Positions 1 through 8,449 of a stretch of 12,311 nucleotides of DNA are shown here, one piece after another; position 1 is the first letter of the stretch, and each line of letters starts with the position of its first letter. Both the position numbers and the translations under genes were made by a program. Below the pieces are notes generated by a model. The model made no database searches and was not told the DNA's origin. It saw only the letters and a list, made by a program, of their open reading frames with translations. The stretch lies in NCBI GenBank assembly GCA_002396325.1, contig DGXM01000144.1, forward strand, positions 1 through 12,311. Direction: 5' to 3'. This stretch comes from Treponema sp. UBA4232. Its GTDB lineage: Bacteria > Spirochaetota > Spirochaetia > Treponematales > Treponemataceae.

Positions 1-27
1 GACAATACTTTTGGGACAGCCCCTCCT
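1..27. repeat. Diverged repeat fragment, inverted relative to the right-edge repeat
   Basis: The first bases contain GGACAGCCCCT (about 14-24), preceded by GACAATACTT. The reverse complement of the tail of the right-edge repeat (about 12250-12274) reads GGCAAACTTGTC followed by the same GGACAGCCCCT, so about 20 of 26 positions agree if small gaps are allowed. A little further on (about 31-42) TTTTTTCCTGCG resembles an inner part of that repeat in the same orientation. This suggests an eroded, inverted member of one dispersed repeat family, cut by the window edge. The similarity is short, so the call is tentative. Confidence 0.35.
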
Positions 28-253
28 TGCTTTTTTCCTGCGTCCCACTGCCTCATTTTGAACGCTAATAACAGAACTGATGCTGAAGCCCTGTTCTTTT
101 TTAAGGGAAAATACTTTGCAAAGATTTATTCTAAAAAAACTGAACTATATTAAGACAAAGTTAATATCCGTCAGCTTTTTTTTACCTTGATTGGCACAGA
201 CTTCACCGGAATCACCTTTTCACGCAAAATATTATATGATAGAATGGCGAATT
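28..253. other. Non-coding leader region upstream of aroA
   Basis: No credible gene is visible. TGGGAC (12-17) and GTCCCA (42-47) form a 6-bp inverted repeat. AGAAC near 73-77 and GTTCT near 93-97, followed by a T-run, could be a weak terminator for a gene to the left. CTTTGCAAAG (114-123) is a 10-bp palindrome. TATTAT at 230-235 resembles a -10 box but has no good -35 at a normal distance. A TTG at 191 and an ATG at 236 are in frame with aroA, but neither has a ribosome binding site. Confidence 0.4.
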
Positions 254-1654
254 ATGAATATCATTTCTCAAGCACACTCGCTTTCCGGGCATATCACAGT
301 TCCGGGATCAAAGTCACATACAATCAGGGCTCTGCTTTTGGCCGCACTTGCAGACGGAAAATCCTCTATCCACAATCCTCTCCCGAGCGCAGACTGTCTA
401 AGCACTGCCGCCGCGATACCGCTGATGGGGTCTTCTGTGGAGCTGAATCTCACCACGGAAGGGAAACCCGGCAGCGACTGGATTGTTGACGGAGCAGGCA
501 AAAATCTGCATCTTCCCACCGATGTCGTGAACGTGGGAAACTCAGGCTCTCTTTTGTATTTCCTTTCACCCGTGGCAGCCACCCTCGACGGATGGTCGGT
601 TTTCACCGGAGATGAAAGCATCAGGAAAAGACCCGTGGCCCACATGGTTGAAGCACTGAATCAGATGGGAGCGGAAGCATACGTGACACAACCGGGAAAA
701 ACAGTCTGCCCCATGATTATCAAAGGCCCTGTAAACACAAAAAACACGGTGCGCACGGAAGGCTCTGTTTCAAGTCAGTACATTTCCGGCATGATGATGG
801 CAGCCCTGCGGTTGAAAGGAACACTGCACATTGAGCTTTCCGACCCGAAGGAAACACCGTACCTCACGATGACGCAGAAGTGGCTTGAGAAAGCGGGGGC
901 AAAAGTCAGCATAAGCGAAGACTTCAAACACATCGAAGTGACAGGTCCTGAGACTATGAAGGCGTTCGACTGCACAATCCCGAGCGACTGGGAGGCAGTG
1001 GCGTTTCCACTCATCGCGGCACTGATTACAAACAGCGAAATCACAATCGACAACATAGACGGAAGCGGAACACAGGGAGACGACGCAATTGTTGAGGCCC
1101 TCATCTCCCTTGGAGCGGACATTGACTGGAACCGTGAAAAAGAAACTCTCACCGTGCGCGGAATGAAAAAAGCAAAAAACGGAACAGGCCGTCTTTCCAC
1201 GGAAAATCTTCCCGGCGGAGAAATGCACATAAATCTTTCGGGCTACCCTGATGCAATCTGTGCGGTCGCGGTAATCTCCTGTTTTACGGAAGGCACCATA
1301 TATATAGAAGACATTGGTGTGTGCAGACGCAAGGAAACCGACAGAATCGAAGTGCTGAAAAAAGAACTCGGGGATTTGGGAGCAGAAATTGAAACCGGAG
1401 ACGACTTTATGATAATCCGCGGACACTCCCCTGTTTTAAAAGACGGAAACAGGAATCCGGCCTTCAAGATGCACGGAGGAAATGTTCAGAGCTACAAGGA
1501 CCACCGCGTGGCAATGAGCCTTGCCTGTCTTGGACTTGGACTCGGCGATGGAGAAAAAATCAATGTGGCGGATGCGGAATGCTGCGCGGTCAGTTTCCCC
1601 CGTTTCTTCGAGGCAATGAACGGAATCGGAGCAGGCTTCACCGAGCAGAAGTAG
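254..1654 (+). CDS. aroA: 3-phosphoshikimate 1-carboxyvinyltransferase (EPSP synthase)
   Basis: This cytoplasmic enzyme joins shikimate 3-phosphate and phosphoenolpyruvate to make EPSP, the sixth step of the shikimate pathway. The 466-residue product covers both EPSP synthase domains. Visible motifs are PGSKS with Lys20-Ser21 and Arg25, GNSGS near 95-99 (the GNAGT loop), KRP with Arg126, GSVSSQ near 170-175, PDA with Asp333, KETDR with Glu361 and Arg364, and DHR with Arg418. The residue matching E. coli Lys411 is Val446 (AVSFP), and the usual SNR after PGSKS reads TIR. The family is usually about 430 residues, so this member is slightly long. The ATG at 254 was chosen because homology starts just after it; an in-frame TTG at 191 would add 21 residues without family similarity, and no strong ribosome binding site marks any candidate. 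It converges on cls with a 33-base gap. Confidence 0.95.
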   Translation: MNIISQAHSLSGHITVPGSKSHTIRALLLAALADGKSSIHNPLPSADCLSTAAAIPLMGSSVELNLTTEGKPGSDWIVDGAGKNLHLPTDVVNVGNSGSLLYFLSPVAATLDGWSVFTGDESIRKRPVAHMVEALNQMGAEAYVTQPGKTVCPMIIKGPVNTKNTVRTEGSVSSQYISGMMMAALRLKGTLHIELSDPKETPYLTMTQKWLEKAGAKVSISEDFKHIEVTGPETMKAFDCTIPSDWEAVAFPLIAALITNSEITIDNIDGSGTQGDDAIVEALISLGADIDWNREKETLTVRGMKKAKNGTGRLSTENLPGGEMHINLSGYPDAICAVAVISCFTEGTIYIEDIGVCRRKETDRIEVLKKELGDLGAEIETGDDFMIIRGHSPVLKDGNRNPAFKMHGGNVQSYKDHRVAMSLACLGLGLGDGEKINVADAECCAVSFPRFFEAMNGIGAGFTEQK

Positions 1655-1687
1655 TCCCCTGCAATCGGAAAGTCAACAAATCTCATT

Positions 1688-3208
1688 TTACATGAGCGGG
1701 GAAAAAAGTTTGCAGAACGACCAGACTGCACGGCGCAAAATGAATTTGCTGTGGAAATATTCCTCGCTCGCCGGAAGACATTTCCCCCTGTCCTTTACGA
1801 AGATGTTTTCGCACTTGGCTGCAAATGCCTCCTGATAGAAAAATACATTCTGTTCGTAATGCAGATTGAAACTCCGCTCGTCAATGTTTGTGGTTCCGAT
1901 TGTTGCAACCTTTCCGTCAACAACCATCATCTTCGAGTGAATGAATCCGGGGTACAGATAAAACTTAACGCCGTCTCCCATCATCTCGCGAACGAACTCG
2001 TAGGAGGCATCCCTCATGTACCATTTGTCCCAGTCCCGCGGAATGATTATCTCAACACGAACTCCGCTGTAGGATGCAATTCTGAGTGCCATGGAAAATT
2101 CATCGTCGGGAGTAAAATACGGAGTCTGAAGATATACCGATTCATGGGCACTCATAATCATCTTCACGAGAGCGTTTTCGATGTCCGCCTTGCGCATGTC
2201 GTTGGGTCCTGCCGTCACAATCTGCGTGGGAATTGCATCGCTGGAAAAAAGTTTTCTCCACAAGGCCGGTCCTTCATTCACGATGATTTCCTTCACATCG
2301 CCAAGGAGTTCGCCGGGAAAATATTTTCGTGCATGTTCGATTGTCTTGGCCCTGTCCATCCATGCATCCTGGAAATACCAGTCCATCAAAAAATTTCCCT
2401 GCATTAAAAGCACGCTCATACCCGTCATGCGCACCACGGTGTCACGCCAGTTCAAATGACGCTTTTTGCTTTGATTCGCATATTCGTCACCGATGTTCAT
2501 GCCGCCTGTAAAAGCAATCTTTCCGTCAATGAGAGTGAGTTTTCTGTGGTTCCTGTAATTCAAAGTGAACGGGAGACCGACACGGATTTGAAAAAAAGGC
2601 CTTGCCTGTCCTCCGGCCGCATTCAGTCTGCGGAAGAATTTCGTTTTCGTGAAGAGCGAGCCCAAATCATCATACATAAGTTTTACGACAACACCCTCGC
2701 CTGCCTTGCGGCACAGAATATCCATAATCCGCTTACCGATTTTGTCCTCGTGAAAAATAAAATATTCCATGAAGATTGTCTTTTCGGCTTTCTCAAGCTC
2801 ACCGCAAAGGGCTTCGAAAAAATCCTTTCCGTCCGTGTAGACTTCCGTAGTGTCGGTACTGACGATGAGACTGTCACTTGAATTGAGATTCATCCGTATG
2901 AGAGGAAGATAGTCCTTTACCACGCCCGGAGAAATCCTTTCTGAATTCCAGAAGATGTAAGACCTCTGTTCATTCAATACCGGTTCGAAAATTCCCTTCG
3001 TGACGGCACTCATCTGTTTCATGCGGTGACTTCCGGTGAAAAAATGTCCGCTTAAAAGAATGTAGAGTATGCCTCCCGCTCCCGGAAGAAAAAACAGAAT
3101 CAGGAGCCACACAAATCTTCTTGAAGACTCTGCCCTCTCAAAAAAAAGCACGAATACTATGAAAATCACGTTTAGTCCCGTGAGTATGGACATTATTGTT
3201 CCGAACAT
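1688..3208 (-). CDS. cls: Cardiolipin synthase, phospholipase D family
   Basis: This is a membrane enzyme that probably condenses two phosphatidylglycerol molecules, or related phospholipids, into cardiolipin. The 506-residue protein has two N-terminal hydrophobic segments (about 10-24 and 32-55), the usual anchor of bacterial Cls, then two phospholipase D domains. Each has a complete HKD motif: HRKLTLID with His221, Lys223 and Asp228, and HSKMMVVD with His424, Lys426 and Asp431. GGMNIGDEY follows the first and NIDERSF the second, both typical of Cls. Length and the LFSPLM ending fit full-length Cls. The start is 9 bases past the stop of the PEGA gene, and an AGGG ribosome binding site overlaps that stop, so the two are probably co-transcribed. 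Exact substrate specificity cannot be read from the sequence. Confidence 0.93.
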   Translation of the reverse strand: MFGTIMSILTGLNVIFIVFVLFFERAESSRRFVWLLILFFLPGAGGILYILLSGHFFTGSHRMKQMSAVTKGIFEPVLNEQRSYIFWNSERISPGVVKDYLPLIRMNLNSSDSLIVSTDTTEVYTDGKDFFEALCGELEKAEKTIFMEYFIFHEDKIGKRIMDILCRKAGEGVVVKLMYDDLGSLFTKTKFFRRLNAAGGQARPFFQIRVGLPFTLNYRNHRKLTLIDGKIAFTGGMNIGDEYANQSKKRHLNWRDTVVRMTGMSVLLMQGNFLMDWYFQDAWMDRAKTIEHARKYFPGELLGDVKEIIVNEGPALWRKLFSSDAIPTQIVTAGPNDMRKADIENALVKMIMSAHESVYLQTPYFTPDDEFSMALRIASYSGVRVEIIIPRDWDKWYMRDASYEFVREMMGDGVKFYLYPGFIHSKMMVVDGKVATIGTTNIDERSFNLHYEQNVFFYQEAFAAKCENIFVKDRGKCLPASEEYFHSKFILRRAVWSFCKLFSPLM

Positions 3209-3217
3209 TTTTTTACC

Positions 3218-4855
3218 CTAAAGAATTCCTATGATGCCAAGACTGAACTGAGGATACATTGTTCCCCGCTCCCCCTGCGGAAAATAAACGAATCCTGCCC
3301 TTGCGGTAAATGCCGCGGAAGTGTTTCCAAGATACACAGCACCTTCAATACCGGTGTCAAATGAGCGGAACCATCCTGCGAAGGAATCTTTGTGCACAAC
3401 ATCTTTTGTTTTGAATTCATATTCACCGAAGCACGAATTGATTGAACCGTAGGCTCCCAAAGATGCATTGCGCCAAATTCGTCTGACCATAATTCCGTTT
3501 TTCCACATTGTGTCACTGCCGTTCGAGACAAGTCCAACCACAGGACGGAATATAATGGAAGATTGTGCGCCAAGGTAAAAGTTTTCTGTCTTGTAACCGA
3601 CGGACACACCTGCCCCCAAACCGCTTCCTGAATCACAGCCATAGGGATACATAACCGGGGATGAACGGAATCCAATGCGCGCGAAGAATGCATACAAAAG
3701 AGACGCATCGTTCGGGAAAGTGACTGAGTCTCCAGCCTTAATCGCAAAACTTCCATTGACACTTGTTTTTTCGGGAATGATTGAAACGTCAACGGATGTG
3801 GAAAGCTCCACGTATCTGGAGACTGTCCATGCCAACGCGACATGAATGGGCACGGAATAAAAACCCTCCGGCTCCCCGACAGTCCTGAAAGACACTCCCG
3901 CATTTCCTTCAATCTGGAAGGCACCCCGGGGACTCAACTCTGCGCTTGTCAGGCCTCCTATTCCCAATCCTCCGGGGGTTATTGAAAGCAGTGGATAGAC
4001 AATGCCCGAATCGACCTCAACGGAACATTCCCTTTCCAATCCGCCGGCATAAAGAGTGAGAGTGTAAATGCCGTCGTCAACAATGTAGTCGCTGAAATCA
4101 GTTCCTATCCACGAAAACGAACCGTCCCAAGTGTAAAAGTCAACGTCTTTCTGGAAAATGATGTTTCCACCTGCATTTCTGAATGCAATCACGCCGCTTT
4201 CCGGGGCGGTCACGGAATAATGCACGTCAACATTTCCAAGGTCTCCAGGATTCCGGGGATTGAATGATGATTTTGAAACGCGGAAATCAGTAATTTCAAA
4301 GGGAGCTTTTTCCATCGCGATTGTAAGACGGGTTGTGCTTCTGCGGGTCACGTAAACAGAGCTTTTGAATTCCTTCATGCCGAATTTGCGCACTTTGACG
4401 GTGTGGCGTCCTTCGTCCAATTCAATATTGTTTCCGTAAACCCTTTCGCCGGCGCAGTAGACTTCCGCACCCGAAGGCACCGAGTCCAGATGAAGATAAC
4501 CGCTGATTTTTTCCATATAGGCGAAAACGGAATTATGCCCAGGTCTGACTCTTACGCTTGCGGAAAACTCAGAATAATGCTTCAGCGATGTGCGCACTGT
4601 GTAACTGCCTGGTTTTAAACCGCTGATTTTCAGAGGAGTCGTTCCTTTGTATGTACCGTTGAGATAAACACTGGCTCCGCTCACCGAGGAATCAACATAC
4701 AGAAACGCCGTCTGGTCTGCCGTCGACTTGTAAGACGAATCTCCGGGGCGTCTCACGGCTTCCGCAAAAAGAGAAAAACCGGAACACAAAAACATTAGAA
4801 TGATAACGAGATACCGTTGTGCAAATCTTTTTACGCAGTATGAAAATCTTTTCAT
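3218..4855 (-). CDS. Exported PEGA-domain protein with Ig-like and probable beta-barrel regions
   Basis: The 545-residue protein starts with a basic n-region, a hydrophobic stretch (about 15-30) and a likely signal peptidase I site near LFA/EA (31-33). Two PEGA-type repeats follow, at about 50-115 (with KGTTPLKISGLKPGSYTV) and about 117-182 (with LDSVPSGAEVY). Next comes an Ig/FlgD-like domain (about 184-283; DGIYTLTLYAGG), and then about 255 residues rich in alternating aromatic and small residues, ending FSLGIIGIL, like an outer-membrane beta-barrel. PEGA modules are surface or periplasmic domains common in spirochaetes; their ligand here is unknown. A plausible role is an outer-membrane protein exposing or anchoring its PEGA/Ig part, but the barrel is inferred from composition only. 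GGGGG about 7 bases upstream is a good ribosome binding site. Cys24 is not in a convincing lipobox. It is probably co-transcribed with cls. Confidence 0.8.
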   Translation of the reverse strand: MKRFSYCVKRFAQRYLVIILMFLCSGFSLFAEAVRRPGDSSYKSTADQTAFLYVDSSVSGASVYLNGTYKGTTPLKISGLKPGSYTVRTSLKHYSEFSASVRVRPGHNSVFAYMEKISGYLHLDSVPSGAEVYCAGERVYGNNIELDEGRHTVKVRKFGMKEFKSSVYVTRRSTTRLTIAMEKAPFEITDFRVSKSSFNPRNPGDLGNVDVHYSVTAPESGVIAFRNAGGNIIFQKDVDFYTWDGSFSWIGTDFSDYIVDDGIYTLTLYAGGLERECSVEVDSGIVYPLLSITPGGLGIGGLTSAELSPRGAFQIEGNAGVSFRTVGEPEGFYSVPIHVALAWTVSRYVELSTSVDVSIIPEKTSVNGSFAIKAGDSVTFPNDASLLYAFFARIGFRSSPVMYPYGCDSGSGLGAGVSVGYKTENFYLGAQSSIIFRPVVGLVSNGSDTMWKNGIMVRRIWRNASLGAYGSINSCFGEYEFKTKDVVHKDSFAGWFRSFDTGIEGAVYLGNTSAAFTARAGFVYFPQGERGTMYPQFSLGIIGIL

Positions 4856-4943
4856 AACAATACCCCCAAAGGAACAACAATCCGTCTTGCATAATGTAAC
4901 ATTCCTTCCATAAGGGAATACGTTTATAGAAGGAAAGATTTAA

Positions 4944-6899
4944 TCACCCCAGTTTTTCAGCGGCTTCTTCCCATGCCTCTCCCAGCTTTTCCAAAAGTCC
5001 GTTCACTTCGTCCAACTGCTTCTGAACTTCCCTGCATTTTGCCCCGTCGGAATACACGAGAGGATCCGCCATTTGTGCTTCGAGAGACTTCTTTTTTTCT
5101 TCAGCCTCCGCCATCTGTGCCTCGATTTTTTCCACTTCACGCTCAAGTCTGCGGCGGTCGGAAGAGGCCTTTTTCTGGTCTGCCCACGACTGCTTTGATG
5201 CGCTCACGGGTTCTTCGAGAGGCTTTTTTTCACCAACGGATTTTTTTTCAGCTTCATTTTCACCGCCGAAAGACGATGCGCCCACAGTACCGTTTTCCTC
5301 ATCTTCGAGACGCTGCATGTAATATTTGTAGTCGCCGGGGAAGTTTCTCCATTTTCCTGGCTGGAGTTCAAGCACACGGGTGGAAAGGTCTTCAATGAAT
5401 CCACGGTCGTGGCTAACGAAAACAACAGTACCACCGAAATCCTTCAGAGCCTCAAGGAGCACGTCTTTTGAATGCATGTCCAAGTGGTTTGTGGGTTCGT
5501 CAAGCACCAGAAGATTCACGGGGCGCAGAAGGAGCTCAAGAAGTGCAATGCGGCTTTTTTCTCCACCGGAAAGAACATCGATGCTTTTAAAGACATCGTC
5601 ACCGCGGAAAAGGAACGCTCCCAGCATGTCACGGGCCTTCGGAATCAGATGAAGGGGACACTTGCTTTCAAGCCGCTCAAGAATCGTTTCACTGCCTTTG
5701 ATTTTTTCCGCAGAATCCTGAGAGAAATATCCGATGCTTACTCCGGCTCCAAGTTTCACGTTGCCTGTGTAATCCGAATCCACACCTGCAATGATTCTCA
5801 AAAGCGTGGATTTTCCGGCTCCGTTGCGGCCTGCAACCACAAGACGCTCGCCCTTTTCAAGCACAAAGTCCAGATTTTTTATCACGTCCGGGCCGCCGTA
5901 ATTCTTGCACACATTTTCCAGAGTAAGGACAAGCTGGCCGGAATGGGGAGCCTCGGGGAAAGTGAAATGAATCTTCTTCAGGTTTTCGGGAATCTCGATG
6001 CGCACAATTTTGTCCAGCTGCTTTTGTCTGTCCTGTGCCTGGGCCGCCTTTGTGGCTTTTGCGCCGAATCTTTTTATGAAATCCTCAAGATGCTGAATTT
6101 CCTGCTGCTGCTGTTCGTATGCGGCGATAAGACTTTCAAGCTCCACTTTGCGGACTTCTTCGTAATGGGTGAAATTTCCGGGATAGCGTTTCAATTCACC
6201 GTTGAAAAGTTCGTACACTTCGTTTATGGTGTGGTCGAGGAAATAACGGTCGTGGCTCACCAAAAGAAAACCACCCTTGAAATCATCCAGGAATTTTTCA
6301 AGCCAATTTCTGGCCTCAATGTCAAGATAGTTCGTGGGCTCGTCCAAAAGCAGGATGTCCGGGCCGCACATAAGAGCCTTCGCAAGAGCAATCCTCATCT
6401 GCCATCCGCCGGAAAATGCATCAGTGGGTTTGTCAAAATCATTTCGGGAAAAACCGAGACCCAAAAGAACGGATTCGGCAAGCATCTCTCTGCGGTACCA
6501 CCCTGAATCCTCAAGTTTCGAAAGCAAAGACGCGTGTTCCTCTGCAAGACGGTCTGCCTGCTCGGGATGTTTCTGCATCTCGTCTCCCACTTCATCGATT
6601 TTTTTCTGAAGCTCGTATCCCCACAAAAAAGCCTTGTCGGCCTCCTCTTTCAACGTGCATCCGTGGTGAACCAGTCCACTCTGCGGAAGATACGCAATGC
6701 GCGCATCTCTCTGGGCAACACGCTGACCGCTGTCTGGCTCCACCAATCCTGCCATAATCTTTATGAGTGTGGATTTTCCAGCTCCGTTTGCACCTGTAAG
6801 AGCCGCCTTTGTGCCTGTCTGAAGATTCACCGACACATCTTTGAGAATATCACGGTCTCCGAATGCAAGCGAGACTTTTGAAAACTGCACGAATGCCAT
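4944..6899 (-). CDS. ABC-F family ATPase (ribosome-associated translation factor type)
   Basis: ABC-F proteins are soluble tandem ATPases that enter the ribosomal E site and relieve stalling or confer antibiotic protection; they are not transporters. The 651 residues contain two complete ATPase cassettes. The first has GANGAGKST (36-44), FSGGW (162-166), LLLDEPTN (183-190) and SHDR (215-218). The second has GRNGAGKST (357-365), LSGGE (443-447), LVLDEPTN (464-471) and SHDR (496-499). The linker (about 240-320) is charged and helical. After residue 530 comes an acidic, Lys-rich tail and then a coiled-coil-like C-terminal domain (about 570-650), as in Uup, YdiF and YheS types and unlike EttA. 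No transmembrane segment is present. AGGAG lies 6 bases before the ATG, next to the stop of the lipoprotein gene 8 bases upstream, so the pair is probably one transcript. Subfamily and any antibiotic specificity are not resolved. Confidence 0.93.
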   Translation of the reverse strand: MAFVQFSKVSLAFGDRDILKDVSVNLQTGTKAALTGANGAGKSTLIKIMAGLVEPDSGQRVAQRDARIAYLPQSGLVHHGCTLKEEADKAFLWGYELQKKIDEVGDEMQKHPEQADRLAEEHASLLSKLEDSGWYRREMLAESVLLGLGFSRNDFDKPTDAFSGGWQMRIALAKALMCGPDILLLDEPTNYLDIEARNWLEKFLDDFKGGFLLVSHDRYFLDHTINEVYELFNGELKRYPGNFTHYEEVRKVELESLIAAYEQQQQEIQHLEDFIKRFGAKATKAAQAQDRQKQLDKIVRIEIPENLKKIHFTFPEAPHSGQLVLTLENVCKNYGGPDVIKNLDFVLEKGERLVVAGRNGAGKSTLLRIIAGVDSDYTGNVKLGAGVSIGYFSQDSAEKIKGSETILERLESKCPLHLIPKARDMLGAFLFRGDDVFKSIDVLSGGEKSRIALLELLLRPVNLLVLDEPTNHLDMHSKDVLLEALKDFGGTVVFVSHDRGFIEDLSTRVLELQPGKWRNFPGDYKYYMQRLEDEENGTVGASSFGGENEAEKKSVGEKKPLEEPVSASKQSWADQKKASSDRRRLEREVEKIEAQMAEAEEKKKSLEAQMADPLVYSDGAKCREVQKQLDEVNGLLEKLGEAWEEAAEKLG

Positions 6900-6907
6900 A
6901 GCCGCTC

Positions 6908-8233
6908 CTATTTATGGAAGAAAATCACCGTGGCTCCAGACGGCTGGTTTATGTCAACAGTATTTCGGCCTGTTGCGGGATCAGGGGTCACTACGACTTT
7001 TGCATTGCACAGGCGCAGACCATTTGATTCCACTTTATAGAAGAAATTCGCCGTCTCTCTTTCTCCGAAGTGGAATGTGAGTATGCCGTCCCAAGAGGCT
7101 TTCTGAGTCTTTGAAAGGAAATAATCCGCACTAATCCGGCCGGAGTTTCCTGCACCGAGACCGATTATCGTGGGCTGAAGATTGTCGAATCCTGTCCACG
7201 TGAAGTCGCCTGAGCCGGAGAATGTGAGAGTTCCGTAGTTGGAGCTCTTGTAAGTGGGACCAAGTCTTTTCAAGTCGGAATAGATTTTTTCGCGGCGGGA
7301 GGTTTCAGCTTCAATGATTTCGTCGGCAGTCTGCGGCAGTGTGATAAAGGAATTGGTGAACGGTCTGCCGCTGGGGTCGGTGTAGCGCACCGAGATGGAG
7401 CCTTCATTTCTGACTGTAATCTGAATTCCGGTTTCGTTGAATTTGTACACACCGCTGGAAGTCTTTGTAACACCCTCGAATGGATAGGACACATCAAGAG
7501 TGGGCACACGGATTGTGACTGTACCTGAAACTGCGCCTGTGTCGAATCCGTAGTCGCTCTTCACGTAATTCAAATCGACCTCTTTGTTTTTGAGCATCTG
7601 CTGATAGTAGTCTGGATACCACTTCGAGGCAAGGACAGTCTCAAGAAGATCGTCGGTCTCCTGAAGTTCTCCGTCACCCGTGTCGATTGAATAAGTGCCA
7701 TCCGGGTTCATCTGGAAAGTGCGCAGATTGTAGCTGAAACACCATCCTCCGGTTCCGTTGGAAGTAAGCACGCGGATCCACTGACCATCAAGCTGCTCGC
7801 GTCCGTTTGTGGGAATTTCCCCCTCTCCCACGTAAAGGGTTTTTATCACTTCGTTTTTGCGCAGACGGTAAATCTGGCGTGAAAGGTTCTTCGTTTCCTG
7901 GCGGATGGGGAGACCGTCAACAATGGACATTGCATAAGTGTGCTTGAACTCTTCGTACTGCTTCACAACATCTTTGATTTTTCTTTTCGAAACAGGCTCC
8001 GTAAGTTTCCACAGAGGCACTTCGAATCTTTCGTCTGTTTCGGGATTGGCAATCAGATATGTCTTTGAAATGTTTGACTTCATGTAAACGGCAACAACTT
8101 CTCCGTCGGCGATATTCTGTTCGCCAAGAGTCCACAAAACCACGCTGTAACCTATTTCATCGGAGCAGGAGGAAATCATAAAGAGTGTCGCAGCAAAAAA
8201 AAATGCGCTTAATAATCTTCCGAAATGTTTCAT
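6908..8233 (-). CDS. Predicted lipoprotein with an SH3b-like domain
   Basis: The product is 441 residues from the ATG at 8233. It starts with a lipoprotein signal: basic residues, a hydrophobic core and ISSC, with the acylated cysteine at 23. Residues about 105-172 resemble a bacterial SH3 (SH3b) domain, with GLPIRQE early, GQWIRV in the middle and GGWCFSYNLR at the end, matching the common GW...S.yL ending. SH3b domains often bind peptidoglycan or peptides. Residues 180-441 are beta-rich, with no family I recognise. Starts at GTG 8248 and ATG 8239 are in frame and give 5 or 2 extra residues; 8233 was preferred because it gives a standard signal peptide, although no strong ribosome binding site marks any of them. 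It is the first gene of the minus-strand cluster, 8 bases from the ABC-F gene. An envelope role is inferred and the specific function is unknown. Confidence 0.8.
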   Translation of the reverse strand: MKHFGRLLSAFFFAATLFMISSCSDEIGYSVVLWTLGEQNIADGEVVAVYMKSNISKTYLIANPETDERFEVPLWKLTEPVSKRKIKDVVKQYEEFKHTYAMSIVDGLPIRQETKNLSRQIYRLRKNEVIKTLYVGEGEIPTNGREQLDGQWIRVLTSNGTGGWCFSYNLRTFQMNPDGTYSIDTGDGELQETDDLLETVLASKWYPDYYQQMLKNKEVDLNYVKSDYGFDTGAVSGTVTIRVPTLDVSYPFEGVTKTSSGVYKFNETGIQITVRNEGSISVRYTDPSGRPFTNSFITLPQTADEIIEAETSRREKIYSDLKRLGPTYKSSNYGTLTFSGSGDFTWTGFDNLQPTIIGLGAGNSGRISADYFLSKTQKASWDGILTFHFGERETANFFYKVESNGLRLCNAKVVVTPDPATGRNTVDINQPSGATVIFFHK

Positions 8234-8335
8234 AGGCATATCATACACTATTTGCAGAATAAATTCTATATTTCTTCAAAAATCTTCTATATTATTTGTG
8301 CATCTGTTTTGGAATGACTAACGGAGGGAAACGAT

Positions 8336-8389
8336 GTGAGCGGTGTAAATGCGTTCACAATAGATGAAGTATGTGCAAATGCCCATTGA
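8336..8389 (+). CDS. Candidate 17-residue small ORF (possible leader peptide)
   Basis: A GTG at 8336 opens a 17-codon frame, MSGVNAFTIDEVCANAH, that ends TGA and is followed at once by TAA. GGAGGG at 8323-8328 lies 7 bases upstream, one of the best ribosome binding sites in the window. The GTG overlaps an ATG (8334-8336) that is followed immediately by TGA, so the same site could instead direct a bare start-stop pair. No homologous family is recognised. It may be a leader peptide or sensor for trxA, the start of a decayed gene, or chance. It ends about 60 bases before the trxA -35 box. Confidence 0.35.
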   Translation: MSGVNAFTIDEVCANAH

Positions 8390-8449
8390 TAAACTCCGAA
8401 TTCCGAACTCACGTTTTCGAATTAATTTCATATTTTTTGGGAATACCCC

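Noticed and set aside
191..253. TTG-started N-terminal extension of aroA
   Set aside because: The 21 extra residues do not resemble EPSP synthase and there is no ribosome binding site; ATG 254 sits just before the conserved region.
1655..1702. TCCCC/GGGGA and CTCAT/ATGAG pairings between aroA and cls as a bidirectional terminator
   Set aside because: Neither strand has a T-run directly after the stem, and the pairing is long-range and short.
1751..2407. Long open frame on the plus strand opposite cls (and similar frames opposite other genes)
   Set aside because: These are shadows of well-supported genes on the other strand, with no family motifs of their own.
4905..4925. Imperfect ATTCC...GGAAT hairpin between the ABC-F and PEGA genes as a terminator
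   Set aside because: The stem is mismatched and has no T-run in the direction of transcription.
8249..8330. Promoters for the lipoprotein gene and the small ORF
   Set aside because: Several TATATT/TATGAT-like sequences exist, but none has a credible -35 at 16-18 bases; in such AT-rich DNA they cannot be chosen between.
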